Of a DNA stretch of 64,000 nucleotides, positions 25,410 through 34,657 are shown piece after piece; position 1 is the stretch's first letter, and the number at the start of each line of letters is the position of its first letter. The stretch is from Natrinema sp. DC36 (GTDB taxonomy: Archaea > Halobacteriota > Halobacteria > Halobacteriales > Natrialbaceae), in the NCBI RefSeq assembly GCF_020405225.1, contig NZ_CP084472.1:372001-436000 (forward strand). The letters are read 5' to 3'. Position numbers and translations under genes: made by a program. The notes below the pieces were generated by a model. That model worked only from the letters and a program-made list of their open reading frames with translations. It was not told where the DNA came from and did not search any database.

Positions 25410-26135
25410 ATGCTCCCCCGGTTCGTCGGTCGGCTCGGCGTCGCCGACGCGGTGACGATCGCCAACGCCGCACTGGGGTTCGTCGCGGTCGTCGTCGCGG
25501 TCGTCGACATCGATCTGGCAGCCCGGTTGATCCTCCTGGCGGCCATCGCGGACGGCCTCGACGGCATCCTCGCACGCCGCTACGGCGGCACGGACGCCGG
25601 CCCGTACCTCGATTCGCTCGCCGACGTCGCCTCCTTCGCCGTCGCACCTGCCGTTCTCTCCTTCGTCGTCGTGCGGGACGGTCTCGGAATCGATTTCAGC
25701 GCGATCAGCGCCGAACTCCTGCTCGTGACGACGGTCTGTGCGCTGTTCGTCGCGATGGCCGTCACCCGACTCGGAATGTACACCGCCTACGATATCTCCG
25801 GCAGCTACACCGAAGGCGTTCAGACGACGCTGGCCGCGACGATCCTCGGTGCAGCGATCCTCGCCGGCGAAACCCAGCCGTGGCTCGTGCTCGCGGTCAC
25901 CGGCGCGTTCTGTTACCTGATGGTCTCGCGGATCCAGTACCCCGATCTGCTGGCTCGAGACGCCGCCATCATGGGCGTCATCCACGCCCTCGCGATCCTC
26001 GTTCCCGATTTCGTCGGTCGGACCTTTCCGTACGCACTCCTGACGCTCGGGCTGGCGTACATGGTGCTCAGTCCCTGGCTGTACTGGGGCGACGCCGAAC
26101 GAACCGGCGAGGTCGGCGTGCATGGAAACGCTTAG
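25410..26135 (+). CDS. pssA: CDP-alcohol phosphatidyltransferase, archaetidylserine synthase type
   Basis: A 241-residue membrane enzyme with the CDP-alcohol motif D-x2-D-G-x2-A-R-x8-G-x3-D-x3-D, read as ADGLDGILARRYGGTDAG followed by YLDSLAD (~48-70). There are about seven hydrophobic segments. It condenses CDP-archaeol with serine to make archaetidylserine. The haloarchaeal type with GRLGVADAVTIANAALG at the N-terminus has been linked to archaeosortase ArtA, which attaches a lipid to surface proteins such as the S-layer glycoprotein; the assignment to that subgroup is from family resemblance. Confidence 0.88.
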   Translation: MLPRFVGRLGVADAVTIANAALGFVAVVVAVVDIDLAARLILLAAIADGLDGILARRYGGTDAGPYLDSLADVASFAVAPAVLSFVVVRDGLGIDFSAISAELLLVTTVCALFVAMAVTRLGMYTAYDISGSYTEGVQTTLAATILGAAILAGETQPWLVLAVTGAFCYLMVSRIQYPDLLARDAAIMGVIHALAILVPDFVGRTFPYALLTLGLAYMVLSPWLYWGDAERTGEVGVHGNA

Positions 26136-26201
26136 GGCCGTGCTGACACGACCGTAGGGTATGGACACTGTCACGCGTCGGCGTCGCCTCGAGGTGGGAC
26201 G

Positions 26202-27551
26202 ATGAGCGAGGACGAGGCGAACGGTGACGACGGGACCGTCGAGGACGAACCGGGCGACGACGAACAGCCCGCCGACCTCGAGGAGATCCGCGAGCGACTC
26301 GAGGCGCTGGCCGTTGATCTCGAGGGACTCGATTCCACCCTCGAGGCGGCCGAGACCGAGGACGACCTCGACGTGGTCGAGGCGGACCTCGAGTCGTTCC
26401 GGGCCGAACTCGAGAGCGTCGAAGTGCCGGAGCCGCCTGAAGCCGACGAGGACGAGGAGGACGAAGACGCGGAACCCGCGCCGGAGGAGGAACTGCAGGA
26501 ACAATACGACGAAATCGAGAGCGACCTCTCGGACCTCGAGTCCGACCTCGAAGACCAGCGTGGCCCCTACGGCGAGGACGTCGTGGGTGAGATCGACGAC
26601 GCGAGCGGCACGATCACGGGCACCCGCTGGACGGAGGAGGGCAAGGCCGAACTGATCGAGGCGGTCGACGGCTTCCTCGACGAGTTGAACGGGCTACTCG
26701 GCAGCTCGGTCACGCTGGTCAATCGGGGCGAGACGGTTCCCGAACAGCTCGATGCGACCCTCGATGACGCGAGCGAGGCCGTCGAGGACGCCGCACTCGA
26801 CGCCGACGACGACGCCGAGACGATCGCGGACCTGCTCGAGGCGACCGACGATCTGCAGAGCGACATCGACGATGCGACCGAGTGGACCGACCTCGAGATT
26901 CGCGAGCAGCTCCGCCGCGAGGGCTACTACGACGTGCTCGATCACGTCAAGGACTTCCCGCCGGAGTGGCACGCGCTCAAGGTCCACGAGAAGCAGGGGA
27001 ACGTCGAGCAGATCCTGCTCGCCCTCGAGACGTTCGACTCCGACTTCATGGAGGAACACTGCATGGAGGCCCTCGAACGGATGGGGCCCGAGGAGGCCAT
27101 CGATCCGATGATCCAGAAGGCCAACCGCCGCGATCAGGCCGCGATGGCCGTCCTCGGAAAAATCGGCGTCGACGACGAGGAGATCGTCGAGACGCTGGTC
27201 GATTACGTCGACTCCAACCCGAACCTCCAGCAGCCCGCGTTCCGCGCCCTCGGCGAAATCGGTGCCGCGGACGCGGTCGAGCCGATCGCTCAACAGCTCG
27301 TCGCCGACGAGGCGGACGTCCGAAGCTGGGCGGCCCGCGCACTGGGCCTGATCGGGGACACCCGCGCCGTCGAGCCGCTCGCGGACGTCCTCGCGGACGA
27401 CGACTCCGATCGCGTCCGGGCCAGCGCCGCGTGGGCGCTCAACCGCATCGGCACCCAGGACGCTCTCGAGACCGTCGCCGACTACGACGACGACCGCGCC
27501 TACCTCGTCCAGGCCGAAGCCGAGAGCGTGGACCTCGAGCCCGCAGCCTGA
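26202..27551 (+). CDS. Acidic HEAT-repeat protein
   Basis: A 449-residue soluble protein. Residues 1-250 are very acidic and helical, with two coiled-coil-prone stretches (DLEEIRERLEALAVDLEGLD, EQYDEIESDLSDLESDLED). Residues ~270-440 hold HEAT/PBS-lyase-type repeats: AALERMG-like EALERMGPEEAIDPMIQ, AMAVLGKIGVDDEEIVETLV, AFRALGEIGAADAVEPIAQ, AARALGLIGDTRAVEPLAD, AAWALNRIGTQDALETV. Such repeats bind other proteins or act in cofactor maturation. No partner is visible. Confidence 0.88.
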   Translation: MSEDEANGDDGTVEDEPGDDEQPADLEEIRERLEALAVDLEGLDSTLEAAETEDDLDVVEADLESFRAELESVEVPEPPEADEDEEDEDAEPAPEEELQEQYDEIESDLSDLESDLEDQRGPYGEDVVGEIDDASGTITGTRWTEEGKAELIEAVDGFLDELNGLLGSSVTLVNRGETVPEQLDATLDDASEAVEDAALDADDDAETIADLLEATDDLQSDIDDATEWTDLEIREQLRREGYYDVLDHVKDFPPEWHALKVHEKQGNVEQILLALETFDSDFMEEHCMEALERMGPEEAIDPMIQKANRRDQAAMAVLGKIGVDDEEIVETLVDYVDSNPNLQQPAFRALGEIGAADAVEPIAQQLVADEADVRSWAARALGLIGDTRAVEPLADVLADDDSDRVRASAAWALNRIGTQDALETVADYDDDRAYLVQAEAESVDLEPAA

Positions 27552-27687
27552 CGATCGGCGTTACGGAGAACCGTCTTTCGACTGCTTCGACCGTCCGACA
27601 CTGGGAAAGTCGATACGGGCAGTATCACCTCTCGGTACCCTATACTCCACAGACGAATTCGATCGCGACCAGAACTCGGCACCGATA

Positions 27688-27697
27688 TTTTAAGTAG
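27688..27697 (+). promoter_or_regulatory. TATA box of the phospholipase D-like gene
   Basis: TATTTTAAGT centred ~28 bp before the ATG at 27720, the distance for a leaderless archaeal transcript. Confidence 0.55.
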
Positions 27698-27719
27698 AGA
27701 AAAGCGGCCAGACGGAGCG

Positions 27720-29510
27720 ATGGATCTCCGGCGGGCCGCCCTCGTCGCTGTACTCGCTTGCTGTCTCGTTGCCAGTGCAACGATACTCGCCGGGTTCGCG
27801 GTCGCCAACGGAACATCGGCGCCCGAACGGCCCGCCGTTCGAGCAACCGCGGATGGAACACCGAGCCCGTCCGAACTCGCCTGTCCCTCTCGAGCAGGGG
27901 AGAGCAATTCGACCCTCACTGACACGGCGAAGAGCCCCCAAATCGTCGGCCTCTACCCGAACCCCACCACTGACGGCAACGCCGGCGAGTTCGTCGTCCT
28001 CGAGGTCCCGTCCGAAACCCGCCTCGAGACCCTGACGCTCACGGACGGCCACACAACGGCGACACTCCCGAACGAGACGGTCACCGGGCGCATCGCGGTG
28101 AGCACGGCACCCAACGTCACGAAATCGCTGACCGAGCACCCGGTCCTCGGGCTCGAGGGCCACCTTCAACTCGCAAACGATGGCGACGACCTGCGACTCC
28201 GAAACGCGACGGCCACGATCGATTCCGTCTCCTACGACAGCGCGCCGGAAGCCGAACGGTGGTACCGAACGGAGCCGACCGACGCCGAGGCGGAGGGCGA
28301 AAGCGGCAGCCAGTGGTGGCCACGAGACGCGACCTGTCTCCCCGTCTCGAGCGCCGAGGTCGACGAGGCCACTGCGTTCGTCCTCCCCGACGGTCCCGCG
28401 GTTCCACGGGAGACGATCCGGAACGCCGACGATCGGCTGCTGCTCGCGGGCTACACCGTCACCTCCGACACGATCGCCGCGGACCTCGTCGATGCGGCCG
28501 AACGCGGCGTCGACGTCTCGGTGCTCCTCGAGGCGAGCCCCGTCGGTGGCACGCCGGCGGCGACCGAGGGCGTCCTCGAGACGCTCGCGGCCGGCGGGGT
28601 CGACGCGCGGGTTATCGGTGGCGAAAGCGCACGCTACCGGTATCACCATCCCAAGTACGCCGTCGCCGACGACCGCGTGCTGGTCACCAGCGAGAACTGG
28701 AAGGCCGCGGGCGTCGGCGGCGAGAGCAGCCGCGGCTGGGGCGTCCGACTCGAGGACGAGACGCTTGCAGCCGATCTCGCGAGCGTCTTTCGAGCCGATT
28801 TCGAGGGGTGGGACACGACAACGGGTGAGAACTACCGCGCGAACGCCTCGTTCGTCGACGACGAGGAGCAGGGCTTCTCGTCGTCTCGATCCGAGTTCCC
28901 GACGACCCACGAACCCGCAACGGTCCCCGTCGACTCGGCCGAACTCCTGCTCGCGCCGGACAACGCCGAGGGCCGACTGCGGGAGCTACTCGCCGGCGCC
29001 GACGACGAAATCCTCGTCGTCCAGCCCAGCATCGCCGCCGACGTCTCGCTGCTCGAGGCGACCCTCGAGGCGGCCCGCCGCGGCGTCGACGTGAAAATTC
29101 TGCTCGGATCGACGTGGTACAACGCCGACGAAAACGAGCGGCTCGCGGCCGACCTCGAGCGGGTCGCCGATCGAGAGGACCTCCCGCTCGAGGTCCGCCT
29201 CGTCGCGGATACCGACCGGTTCGAGAAAATTCACGCAAAGGGCGTGGTGATCGACCGAGAGGTCGCGATCGTCGGCAGCGCAAATTGGAACGCGAACTCG
29301 CTCGAGAACAACCGCGAGGTGCTCGTCGCGCTTCACGGCGAGCGAGTTGCGAGCTACTACGCCGACGTGTTCGAATCCGACTGGTCGGGCGATACCTGGT
29401 CGTTCCCGATCGGACTCAGCGTGGCGGTCGTCGTTGCACTCGCCGCTGCGGCGATTATCGGACGGCGGTACATTCGGTTCGGTGATCAGACGCTGTCCGA
29501 ACGCACCTGA
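27720..29510 (+). CDS. Secreted membrane-anchored phospholipase D-like protein
   Basis: A 596-residue exported protein. A Sec-type signal (~5-27) is followed by a lamin-tail-like domain (SPQIVGLYPNPTTDGNAGEF, ~77-95). Two PLD half-sites follow: HHPKYAVADDRVLVTSENW (~303) and KIHAKGVVIDREVAIVGSANW (~503), both H-x-K-x4-D. The C-terminus is a transmembrane helix (IGLSVAVVVALAAAAIIGRR) with a cytoplasmic tail. It probably acts outside the cell as a phosphodiesterase or nuclease. The substrate is unknown; the LTD plus PLD combination recalls secreted nucleases. Confidence 0.88.
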   Translation: MDLRRAALVAVLACCLVASATILAGFAVANGTSAPERPAVRATADGTPSPSELACPSRAGESNSTLTDTAKSPQIVGLYPNPTTDGNAGEFVVLEVPSETRLETLTLTDGHTTATLPNETVTGRIAVSTAPNVTKSLTEHPVLGLEGHLQLANDGDDLRLRNATATIDSVSYDSAPEAERWYRTEPTDAEAEGESGSQWWPRDATCLPVSSAEVDEATAFVLPDGPAVPRETIRNADDRLLLAGYTVTSDTIAADLVDAAERGVDVSVLLEASPVGGTPAATEGVLETLAAGGVDARVIGGESARYRYHHPKYAVADDRVLVTSENWKAAGVGGESSRGWGVRLEDETLAADLASVFRADFEGWDTTTGENYRANASFVDDEEQGFSSSRSEFPTTHEPATVPVDSAELLLAPDNAEGRLRELLAGADDEILVVQPSIAADVSLLEATLEAARRGVDVKILLGSTWYNADENERLAADLERVADREDLPLEVRLVADTDRFEKIHAKGVVIDREVAIVGSANWNANSLENNREVLVALHGERVASYYADVFESDWSGDTWSFPIGLSVAVVVALAAAAIIGRRYIRFGDQTLSERT

Positions 29511-29632
29511 TCGACGGTGACTGCCGCATCGAATCGGCCGTCTCGTGTTTCCGTCGCTCGAATGAAGCGGTGTACTCGGACGGGATCAGGTGTGCGAAAA
29601 GGGATTTTCATACGGACCGTTGTCAGTCATTT

Positions 29633-29667
29633 CCGGTGCAACCGCGACCGTCCTCCAGTTGCACCGG
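29633..29667. terminator. Perfect inverted repeat between convergent genes
   Basis: Ten-bp arms CCGGTGCAAC and GTTGCACCGG around a 15-nt loop lie between the stops of the PLD-like gene (29510) and the regulator (29690). The position fits a shared terminator; a regulatory site is the alternative. Confidence 0.45.
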
Positions 29668-29689
29668 TAAATCGTTACAACAGACCGTA

Positions 29690-30124
29690 TCAGTCCGCGT
29701 GACCGCCGGCCTCGAGTTCGAGCAGTTCACAGCAGTCCGCTTCCGCATCGAAACAGTCGGGACACTGCTCGGGCCGGTCGATGATCGTGTCCAGCCGTTC
29801 CGCGACGGTGTCGTCGATGACGCTCTCGAGGGCGCGGGCCTCGTCGCGAAACTCCTCGACCTCGAGGACGTTCGCGAGGAATCGCTCGATGATACAGTAT
29901 GTCTGGAGGGCATTGTGGGCGCGCTCGAGTCCTTCGTCGGTCAGACTGGCACCCTTGTACTTCTCGTGGTCGACGAGTTCGCGGTCCTGGAGTTTACCGA
30001 TCATCTCGTTGACGCTGGCCGGACTCACCTCGAGCAGGTCCGCAAGCGTTCCGGTCGATGCGGGGCCATCCTCGATTCGCTGCGCCAGATAGATCGCTTT
30101 GAGATATTGATCTGCGGTGTTCAT
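29690..30124 (-). CDS. DtxR/SirR-family metal-dependent transcriptional regulator
   Basis: A 144-residue regulator with a winged helix (TGTLADLLEVSPASVNEMIGKL and LVDHEKYKGASLTDEG) and the dimerisation/metal domain (LQTYCIIERFLANVLEVEEFRDEARALE). It ends in a Cys cluster (CPDCFDAEADCC) that may add a metal site. The start at 30124 (MNTADQYLKAIYLAQ) matches the family; the 15 residues upstream are not part of it. It lies next to a ferritin-like gene and sufCBD, so iron control is likely. A DtxR-type operator is present at 16761 in this window. Confidence 0.9.
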   Translation of the reverse strand: MNTADQYLKAIYLAQRIEDGPASTGTLADLLEVSPASVNEMIGKLQDRELVDHEKYKGASLTDEGLERAHNALQTYCIIERFLANVLEVEEFRDEARALESVIDDTVAERLDTIIDRPEQCPDCFDAEADCCELLELEAGGHAD

Positions 30125-30251
30125 GCTCTCCCTCCATTGGGACTGCCGTGGATCGCGTTCGTGTTGCACCGATCTAACCGAACCTGGGAGCCGATACGGA
30201 CGTCAGACGGCGAGCCGTCGATAGCGGTCGCCGCGGTCGTCCGTCCCTCGA

Positions 30252-30746
30252 TCATGCTCTGTGCTCCATGATCTCGGTCACTTCCTCGACGCCCTCTTTT
30301 TCCTCCTCGCGGATGCTGTACAGCGTCTCGAGCAGCCGATCTCGATCGACGGCGAACGCGGCGTCCGACGCCTCGATCGCGTTGATCAGGTCGTCGTAGA
30401 ACTTGTAGGCCGTCTCCTCGTTCGCCAACTGATCGTAGAGGACGCCGTCCGTATCCGCTGGCGGCCCGTACTGGGCGTCGACCAGCGCGTTGATCTCCTC
30501 GTATCCGACCGTTTCCGCCTCGAGATCGTCGATCAGCGCCTCGAGTCGCTCGCGGTGGTCGGCCGACTCGGCGGCCGCCTCGGCGAGCAACTCCTCCACC
30601 TCCTCGTCGAACTCCGCCCGCTCCTGGGGGGGCAGGGACTCGATGTGGTGGGCGGCGCGTGACTCGACGAGTTCCTCCAGTACGACCCCGATCTGCAGCA
30701 ATCGGGTCAACTGGTGGTCGCTCGAGACACGCTGTCCCAGACTCAT
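30252..30746 (-). CDS. Ferritin-like (rubrerythrin-type) protein
   Basis: A 164-residue four-helix protein. LQIGVVLEELVESRAAHHI, LLAEAAAESADHRERLEAL, QLANEETAYKFYDDLINAI and REEEKEGVEEVTEIMEH supply Glu and His residues in the spacing of a ferritin-like di-iron site. It has no rubredoxin Cys domain. A role in iron handling or peroxide defence is inferred. The gene precedes the DtxR-type regulator on the same strand, 127 bp away, and could share its control. Confidence 0.82.
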   Translation of the reverse strand: MSLGQRVSSDHQLTRLLQIGVVLEELVESRAAHHIESLPPQERAEFDEEVEELLAEAAAESADHRERLEALIDDLEAETVGYEEINALVDAQYGPPADTDGVLYDQLANEETAYKFYDDLINAIEASDAAFAVDRDRLLETLYSIREEEKEGVEEVTEIMEHRA

Positions 30747-30850
30747 ATCGTGACAAGAGAGCCGCTGTTACTTAGTCGTCTCGGAGAGCGGACAGCAAAA
30801 TCGGGCAGCGAAAACGAATCGGTACTGAATCGAAGCGGATGCGACGGCGG

Positions 30851-32071
30851 CTAGTCCCGCTGGCGCAGTCGAGCCCCGATCAGTCCCTCGAGGTCGTCAC
30901 GGAGTTCGTCGACGTCGATCTCCTCGAGGACGGGCACGAAGAAGCCCTCGACGAGCATGTTGCGGGCCGAACGCGGATCGACGCCGCGGGAGGTCATGTA
31001 GAACAGATCCTCTGCGTCGATCTGGCCGACCGTCGCGGAGTGGCTGGCCTCGGTGTCGTGGTTGTTGATGATCAGCTTCGGGGAGGCGTCGGCCTCGCTC
31101 TCGTCGGAGAGCATCAGCGTGTTCTCTCGCTGGTAGGAACTGGTGTCCCACGCGTCGGCGCCGACGTCCTGGACGCCCTCGTAGACCGAGCGAGCCACGT
31201 CGTCGGTAACGCCCCGGGTGACGAGGTCGGCGGTCGTGTGCTCCGCGCGGTGCCAGACCTTCGCGTCGAGGTCGAAGTGCTGATCGTTGTGGCCGTAGAA
31301 GGCCCCGACGATCTGCGTTTCCGACGAGTCGCCGCTGAGCGTCGTCGAGACCTCGGTCTTGGTCAGCTGCGTGCCGATGTTGCCCTCGATCCAGTCGATC
31401 GTAGCGTAGGTGTCGGCGACGCCGCGCTTGACGGTGAAGTTGTAGGCCTCCTCCGAGAGGTTCTGGAGGCTGCCGTACTGGACGTAGCTGTTCTCGCCCG
31501 CGGCGACTTCGACGACGCCGCTGTAGTACTGTTCGTCCTGCTCTGCGCCCGTCGACTGCCGCTCGATGATCGTGACCGAGGACGACTCCTCGGTGACGAC
31601 GAGCGTGTAGTTGAACAGCGAGCGGGAGTTCTGCTCGGTTCGGATGGCGACGTCCTCGGCGTCGACGCCCTCAGGGACGTAGACGACCGTCCCGGTGCTG
31701 AAGAGGGCGGTCGAGAGTGCCGTCAGGTAGTTCTCCTGCGGGTCCACGGTGCTGCCGAAGTGTTCCTTCAGGAGGTCCTCGTGTTCCTGAACCGCGTCGG
31801 CCCACGAGAGGACCTCGGCTTCGTCGGGACCGACCTGGTCCTTGTTCTCGGCCGCGTTCAGCGGATCCACGAGGGACTCGAAGTCCAGTTCGTGGAGGTT
31901 CGTCCAGTCCCGACCCGGCGTCCGGATGACGTCGGGCATCTCGAGTTCCTCGAGCGCGTCGAGGGCCTCGAGACGGGTCTCGAGGAGCCACTCGGGCTCG
32001 TCGAGGTCGCCGCTGATCTCGCGTACCTGTTCTTCCGTTAGATTGGCGTGTACCTGCGTTCCTGCACTCAT
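30851..32071 (-). CDS. sufD: Fe-S cluster assembly protein SufD
   Basis: A 406-residue SufD with the beta-helix core typical of SufB/SufD: NYLTALSTALFSTGTVVYV, EGVDAEDVAIRTEQ, TVVTEESSSVTIIERQST and the C-terminal LIINNHDTEASHSATVGQID-YMTSRG motif with the conserved His. It pairs with SufB and SufC to build Fe-S clusters. It is third in a sufC-sufB-sufD operon; its ATG at 32071 follows the sufB stop by one base. Confidence 0.95.
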   Translation of the reverse strand: MSAGTQVHANLTEEQVREISGDLDEPEWLLETRLEALDALEELEMPDVIRTPGRDWTNLHELDFESLVDPLNAAENKDQVGPDEAEVLSWADAVQEHEDLLKEHFGSTVDPQENYLTALSTALFSTGTVVYVPEGVDAEDVAIRTEQNSRSLFNYTLVVTEESSSVTIIERQSTGAEQDEQYYSGVVEVAAGENSYVQYGSLQNLSEEAYNFTVKRGVADTYATIDWIEGNIGTQLTKTEVSTTLSGDSSETQIVGAFYGHNDQHFDLDAKVWHRAEHTTADLVTRGVTDDVARSVYEGVQDVGADAWDTSSYQRENTLMLSDESEADASPKLIINNHDTEASHSATVGQIDAEDLFYMTSRGVDPRSARNMLVEGFFVPVLEEIDVDELRDDLEGLIGARLRQRD

Positions 32072-32072
32072 A

Positions 32073-33503
32073 TTATCCGAGGCTCCCCTCCATCTCGAGT
32101 TCGATGAGACGGTTGAGTTCGACCGCGTACTCGATCGGCAGTTCCTCCGTGATCGGCTCGATGAAGCCGGCGACGATCATCTTCTTTGCGTCGTCGTCGT
32201 CCAGTCCGCGCGACTGGAGGTAGAAGATGTCCTCGTCGCCGATCTTGCCGACGGTCGCCTCGTGAGCGACGTCGACCTTCGACTCCTCGATCTCCATGTA
32301 CGGCATGGTGTCCGAGGTGGACTCGTTGTCGAACATCAGCGCGTCGCACTCCACCGCAGTCGAGGAGTTCTCGGCGCCGTCGGCGATGTGGACGAGCCCG
32401 CGATAGTTGGTGCGGCCGCCGTCCTTGGAGATCGACTTGGACTCGATGGTCGAACTGGTATCCGGCGCGTTGTGGTAGACCTTCGCTCCGGTGTCGATAT
32501 CCTGGCCCTCGCCCGCCAGGGCGATGGTGATGTGGGTGTCGGTCGAGCCGCGACCCTTGAGGATGGTACACGGATAGAGCATGGTCACTTTCGATCCCAT
32601 GCTGCCCGAGACCCACTCCATCGTGCCGTTTTCCTCGCAGATGGCGCGCTTGGTGTTCAGGTTGAACGTGTTCTTCGACCAGTTCTGGACGGTCGAGTAC
32701 TGAACGTGCGCGTCCTCGCCGACGAAGACCTCGACGCCGCCCGAGTGGAGGTTGTGGGTGCCGTACTTCGGTGCGGAACAGCCCTCGATGTAGTGGACTT
32801 CGGAGCCTTCCTCGGCGATGATGAGGGTGTGCTCGAACTGCCCCATCCCTTCCGAGTTCATACGGAAGTAGGCCTGAACGGGCATCTCGACGGTAACGTC
32901 TTCGGGGACGTACACGAACGACCCGCCGGACCAGACGGCCCCGTGGAGCGCGGCGAACTTGTTGTCGCTCGGCGGCACGCAGGTCGTCATGAAGTGCTCT
33001 TTGACGAGTTCGGGGTGCTCGCGAACGGCCTCGTCCATGTTACAGAAGACGACGCCCTTCTCCTCCCACTGCTCTTGCATGTTCTGGTAGACGACCTCGG
33101 ACTCGTACTGGGCGCCGACGCCGGAGAGTGCGTTCTTCTCGGCTTCCGGAATGCCCAGCTTGTCGAACGTGTCCTTGATCTCGTCCGGCAGCTCCGTCCA
33201 GTCGTCGACGCCTTCGCGCTTGTCGACGTCCGGGCGGATGTAGGGGATGATCTCTTCGACGTCCAGTTCGGAGAGGTCGGGCATGCCGGGCCAGTCGGAC
33301 GGCATCGGCATATTCTGGTACTGCTCGAGCGCGCGGAGACGCCGCTCGAGCATCCAGTCGGGCTCGTCCTTGTCGTCGGAGATCATGCGGATGACCTCCT
33401 CGGTCAGGCCCTTCCCGGATCTAACGGCGGAGTTCTCTTCCTTCTTGAACTCGAACCGGGCCTCAGTGTCTGTCTCTTTTAGGTGGTCTTGATCGGAACT
33501 CAT
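32073..33503 (-). CDS. sufB: Fe-S cluster assembly protein SufB
   Basis: A 476-residue SufB scaffold. It has ISDDKDEPDWMLERRLRALE, CVPPSDNKFAALHGAVWSGGSFVYVP, YIEGCSAPKYGTHNLHSGGVEVFV with the conserved Cys, and CDALMFDNESTSDTMPYMEI near the C-terminus. It accepts sulfur and holds the nascent cluster with SufC and SufD. The order sufC-sufB-sufD on the minus strand fits co-transcription; sufC ends 60 bp upstream of this start. Confidence 0.97.
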   Translation of the reverse strand: MSSDQDHLKETDTEARFEFKKEENSAVRSGKGLTEEVIRMISDDKDEPDWMLERRLRALEQYQNMPMPSDWPGMPDLSELDVEEIIPYIRPDVDKREGVDDWTELPDEIKDTFDKLGIPEAEKNALSGVGAQYESEVVYQNMQEQWEEKGVVFCNMDEAVREHPELVKEHFMTTCVPPSDNKFAALHGAVWSGGSFVYVPEDVTVEMPVQAYFRMNSEGMGQFEHTLIIAEEGSEVHYIEGCSAPKYGTHNLHSGGVEVFVGEDAHVQYSTVQNWSKNTFNLNTKRAICEENGTMEWVSGSMGSKVTMLYPCTILKGRGSTDTHITIALAGEGQDIDTGAKVYHNAPDTSSTIESKSISKDGGRTNYRGLVHIADGAENSSTAVECDALMFDNESTSDTMPYMEIEESKVDVAHEATVGKIGDEDIFYLQSRGLDDDDAKKMIVAGFIEPITEELPIEYAVELNRLIELEMEGSLG

Positions 33504-33563
33504 TGGTTGATGTAGTTGTGTTTACGGCTGTAGCGTTATTACGGTTGTTCTAGTCGGATTCGG

Positions 33564-34472
33564 TTACGCGGTGCCGTAGACTTCCTCGCGGACCCAGTCG
33601 TACCCCTTATCCTCGAGCTTCTCGGCGAGTTCGGGACCGCCGCTCTTGGCGATCTGCCCGTCGAGCATCACGTGGACGTGATCGGGCTCGACGTAGTCGA
33701 GGATGCGCTGGTAGTGGGTGATCTGGAGGATCCCGGTGCCCTGCTCGTCGCGCAGCGCGTTGATCCCGTTCGAGACGTCCTGCAGCCGGTCGATGTCGAG
33801 CCCGGAGTCGATCTCGTCGAGGACGGCGATCGAGGGTTCGAGGATGGCGGCCTGCAGCACTTCGTTCTGTTTCTTCTCCCCGCCGGAGAAGCCGGCGTTG
33901 AGGTAGCGCTGGGCGAACTTCTCGTCCATCTCCAGCTGTTCCATCTTCTCCTGAAGGATCCCCTGGAACTCGGCGACGCCGACTTCGCCTTCGTCGACGT
34001 TGCCTTCCATCGGCGAGGTCTCGAAGCCGTCGTCTTCTTCTTCGACTTCCTCACCGTCTTCGTCCTCGAAGAGTTCCTCTCGCTCCTCGATCTTGGCGTT
34101 CAGCGCCGTTCGGAGGAAGTTCGTCATCGTGACGCCCTCGATCTCGGCCGGATACTGGAAGCCGAGGAAGATGCCGAGCGCGGCGCGCTCGTTGGGCTCG
34201 AGATCGAGCAGGTTCCAGGTTCGCTGGTCCTCGTCGATCTCGATATCCTCGCCGAACTCCTCGTCCTCGAGGTGGAGGAGAACCTCGCCCTCGGTGACCT
34301 CGTAGGCGGGGTGGCCGGCGATGACCTTCGCGGTCGTCGACTTCCCGGAGCCGTTCGGCCCCATCAGGGCGTGGATCTCGCCCGACTGTACTTCGAGGTT
34401 TACGCCCTCGAGAATCTTCTCGTCGCCCTCCGCGACTTCCGCATGCAGGTTGTTTAGTTCGAGACGTGCCAT
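33564..34472 (-). CDS. sufC: Fe-S cluster assembly ATPase SufC
   Basis: A 302-residue ABC ATPase with Walker A GPNGSGKST, signature FSGGEKKQNE, Walker B IAVLDEIDSGLD and His in QITHYQRIL. It powers the SufBCD scaffold. It is longer than the usual ~250 because of an acidic insert (~125-175, ELFEDEDGEEVEEEDDGFET and following) between the Q-loop and signature. The insert looks like a halophilic surface loop. First gene of the suf operon. Confidence 0.96.
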   Translation of the reverse strand: MARLELNNLHAEVAEGDEKILEGVNLEVQSGEIHALMGPNGSGKSTTAKVIAGHPAYEVTEGEVLLHLEDEEFGEDIEIDEDQRTWNLLDLEPNERAALGIFLGFQYPAEIEGVTMTNFLRTALNAKIEEREELFEDEDGEEVEEEDDGFETSPMEGNVDEGEVGVAEFQGILQEKMEQLEMDEKFAQRYLNAGFSGGEKKQNEVLQAAILEPSIAVLDEIDSGLDIDRLQDVSNGINALRDEQGTGILQITHYQRILDYVEPDHVHVMLDGQIAKSGGPELAEKLEDKGYDWVREEVYGTA

Positions 34473-34657
34473 AGTATTCTGTCGTATGGACGAAGGGCCG
34501 TTCGCCCCATAACGTTTTCGTGTTCGATTGGATGCAGTCCGATTTCGAGAAGATTATTTTCCGTTTCGGAAACCCACAGGTTCGAGTACAGCGAAGTCCG
34601 TTCGGGCGACTGCGGGAACGAACGGCGGCGTTCGCTTCGATGTCGTCACCGACCGAC

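Noticed and set aside
24789-26504. 571-residue minus-strand frame spanning halocyanin and archaetidylserine synthase
   Set aside because: It overlaps well-supported genes on both strands and is basic.
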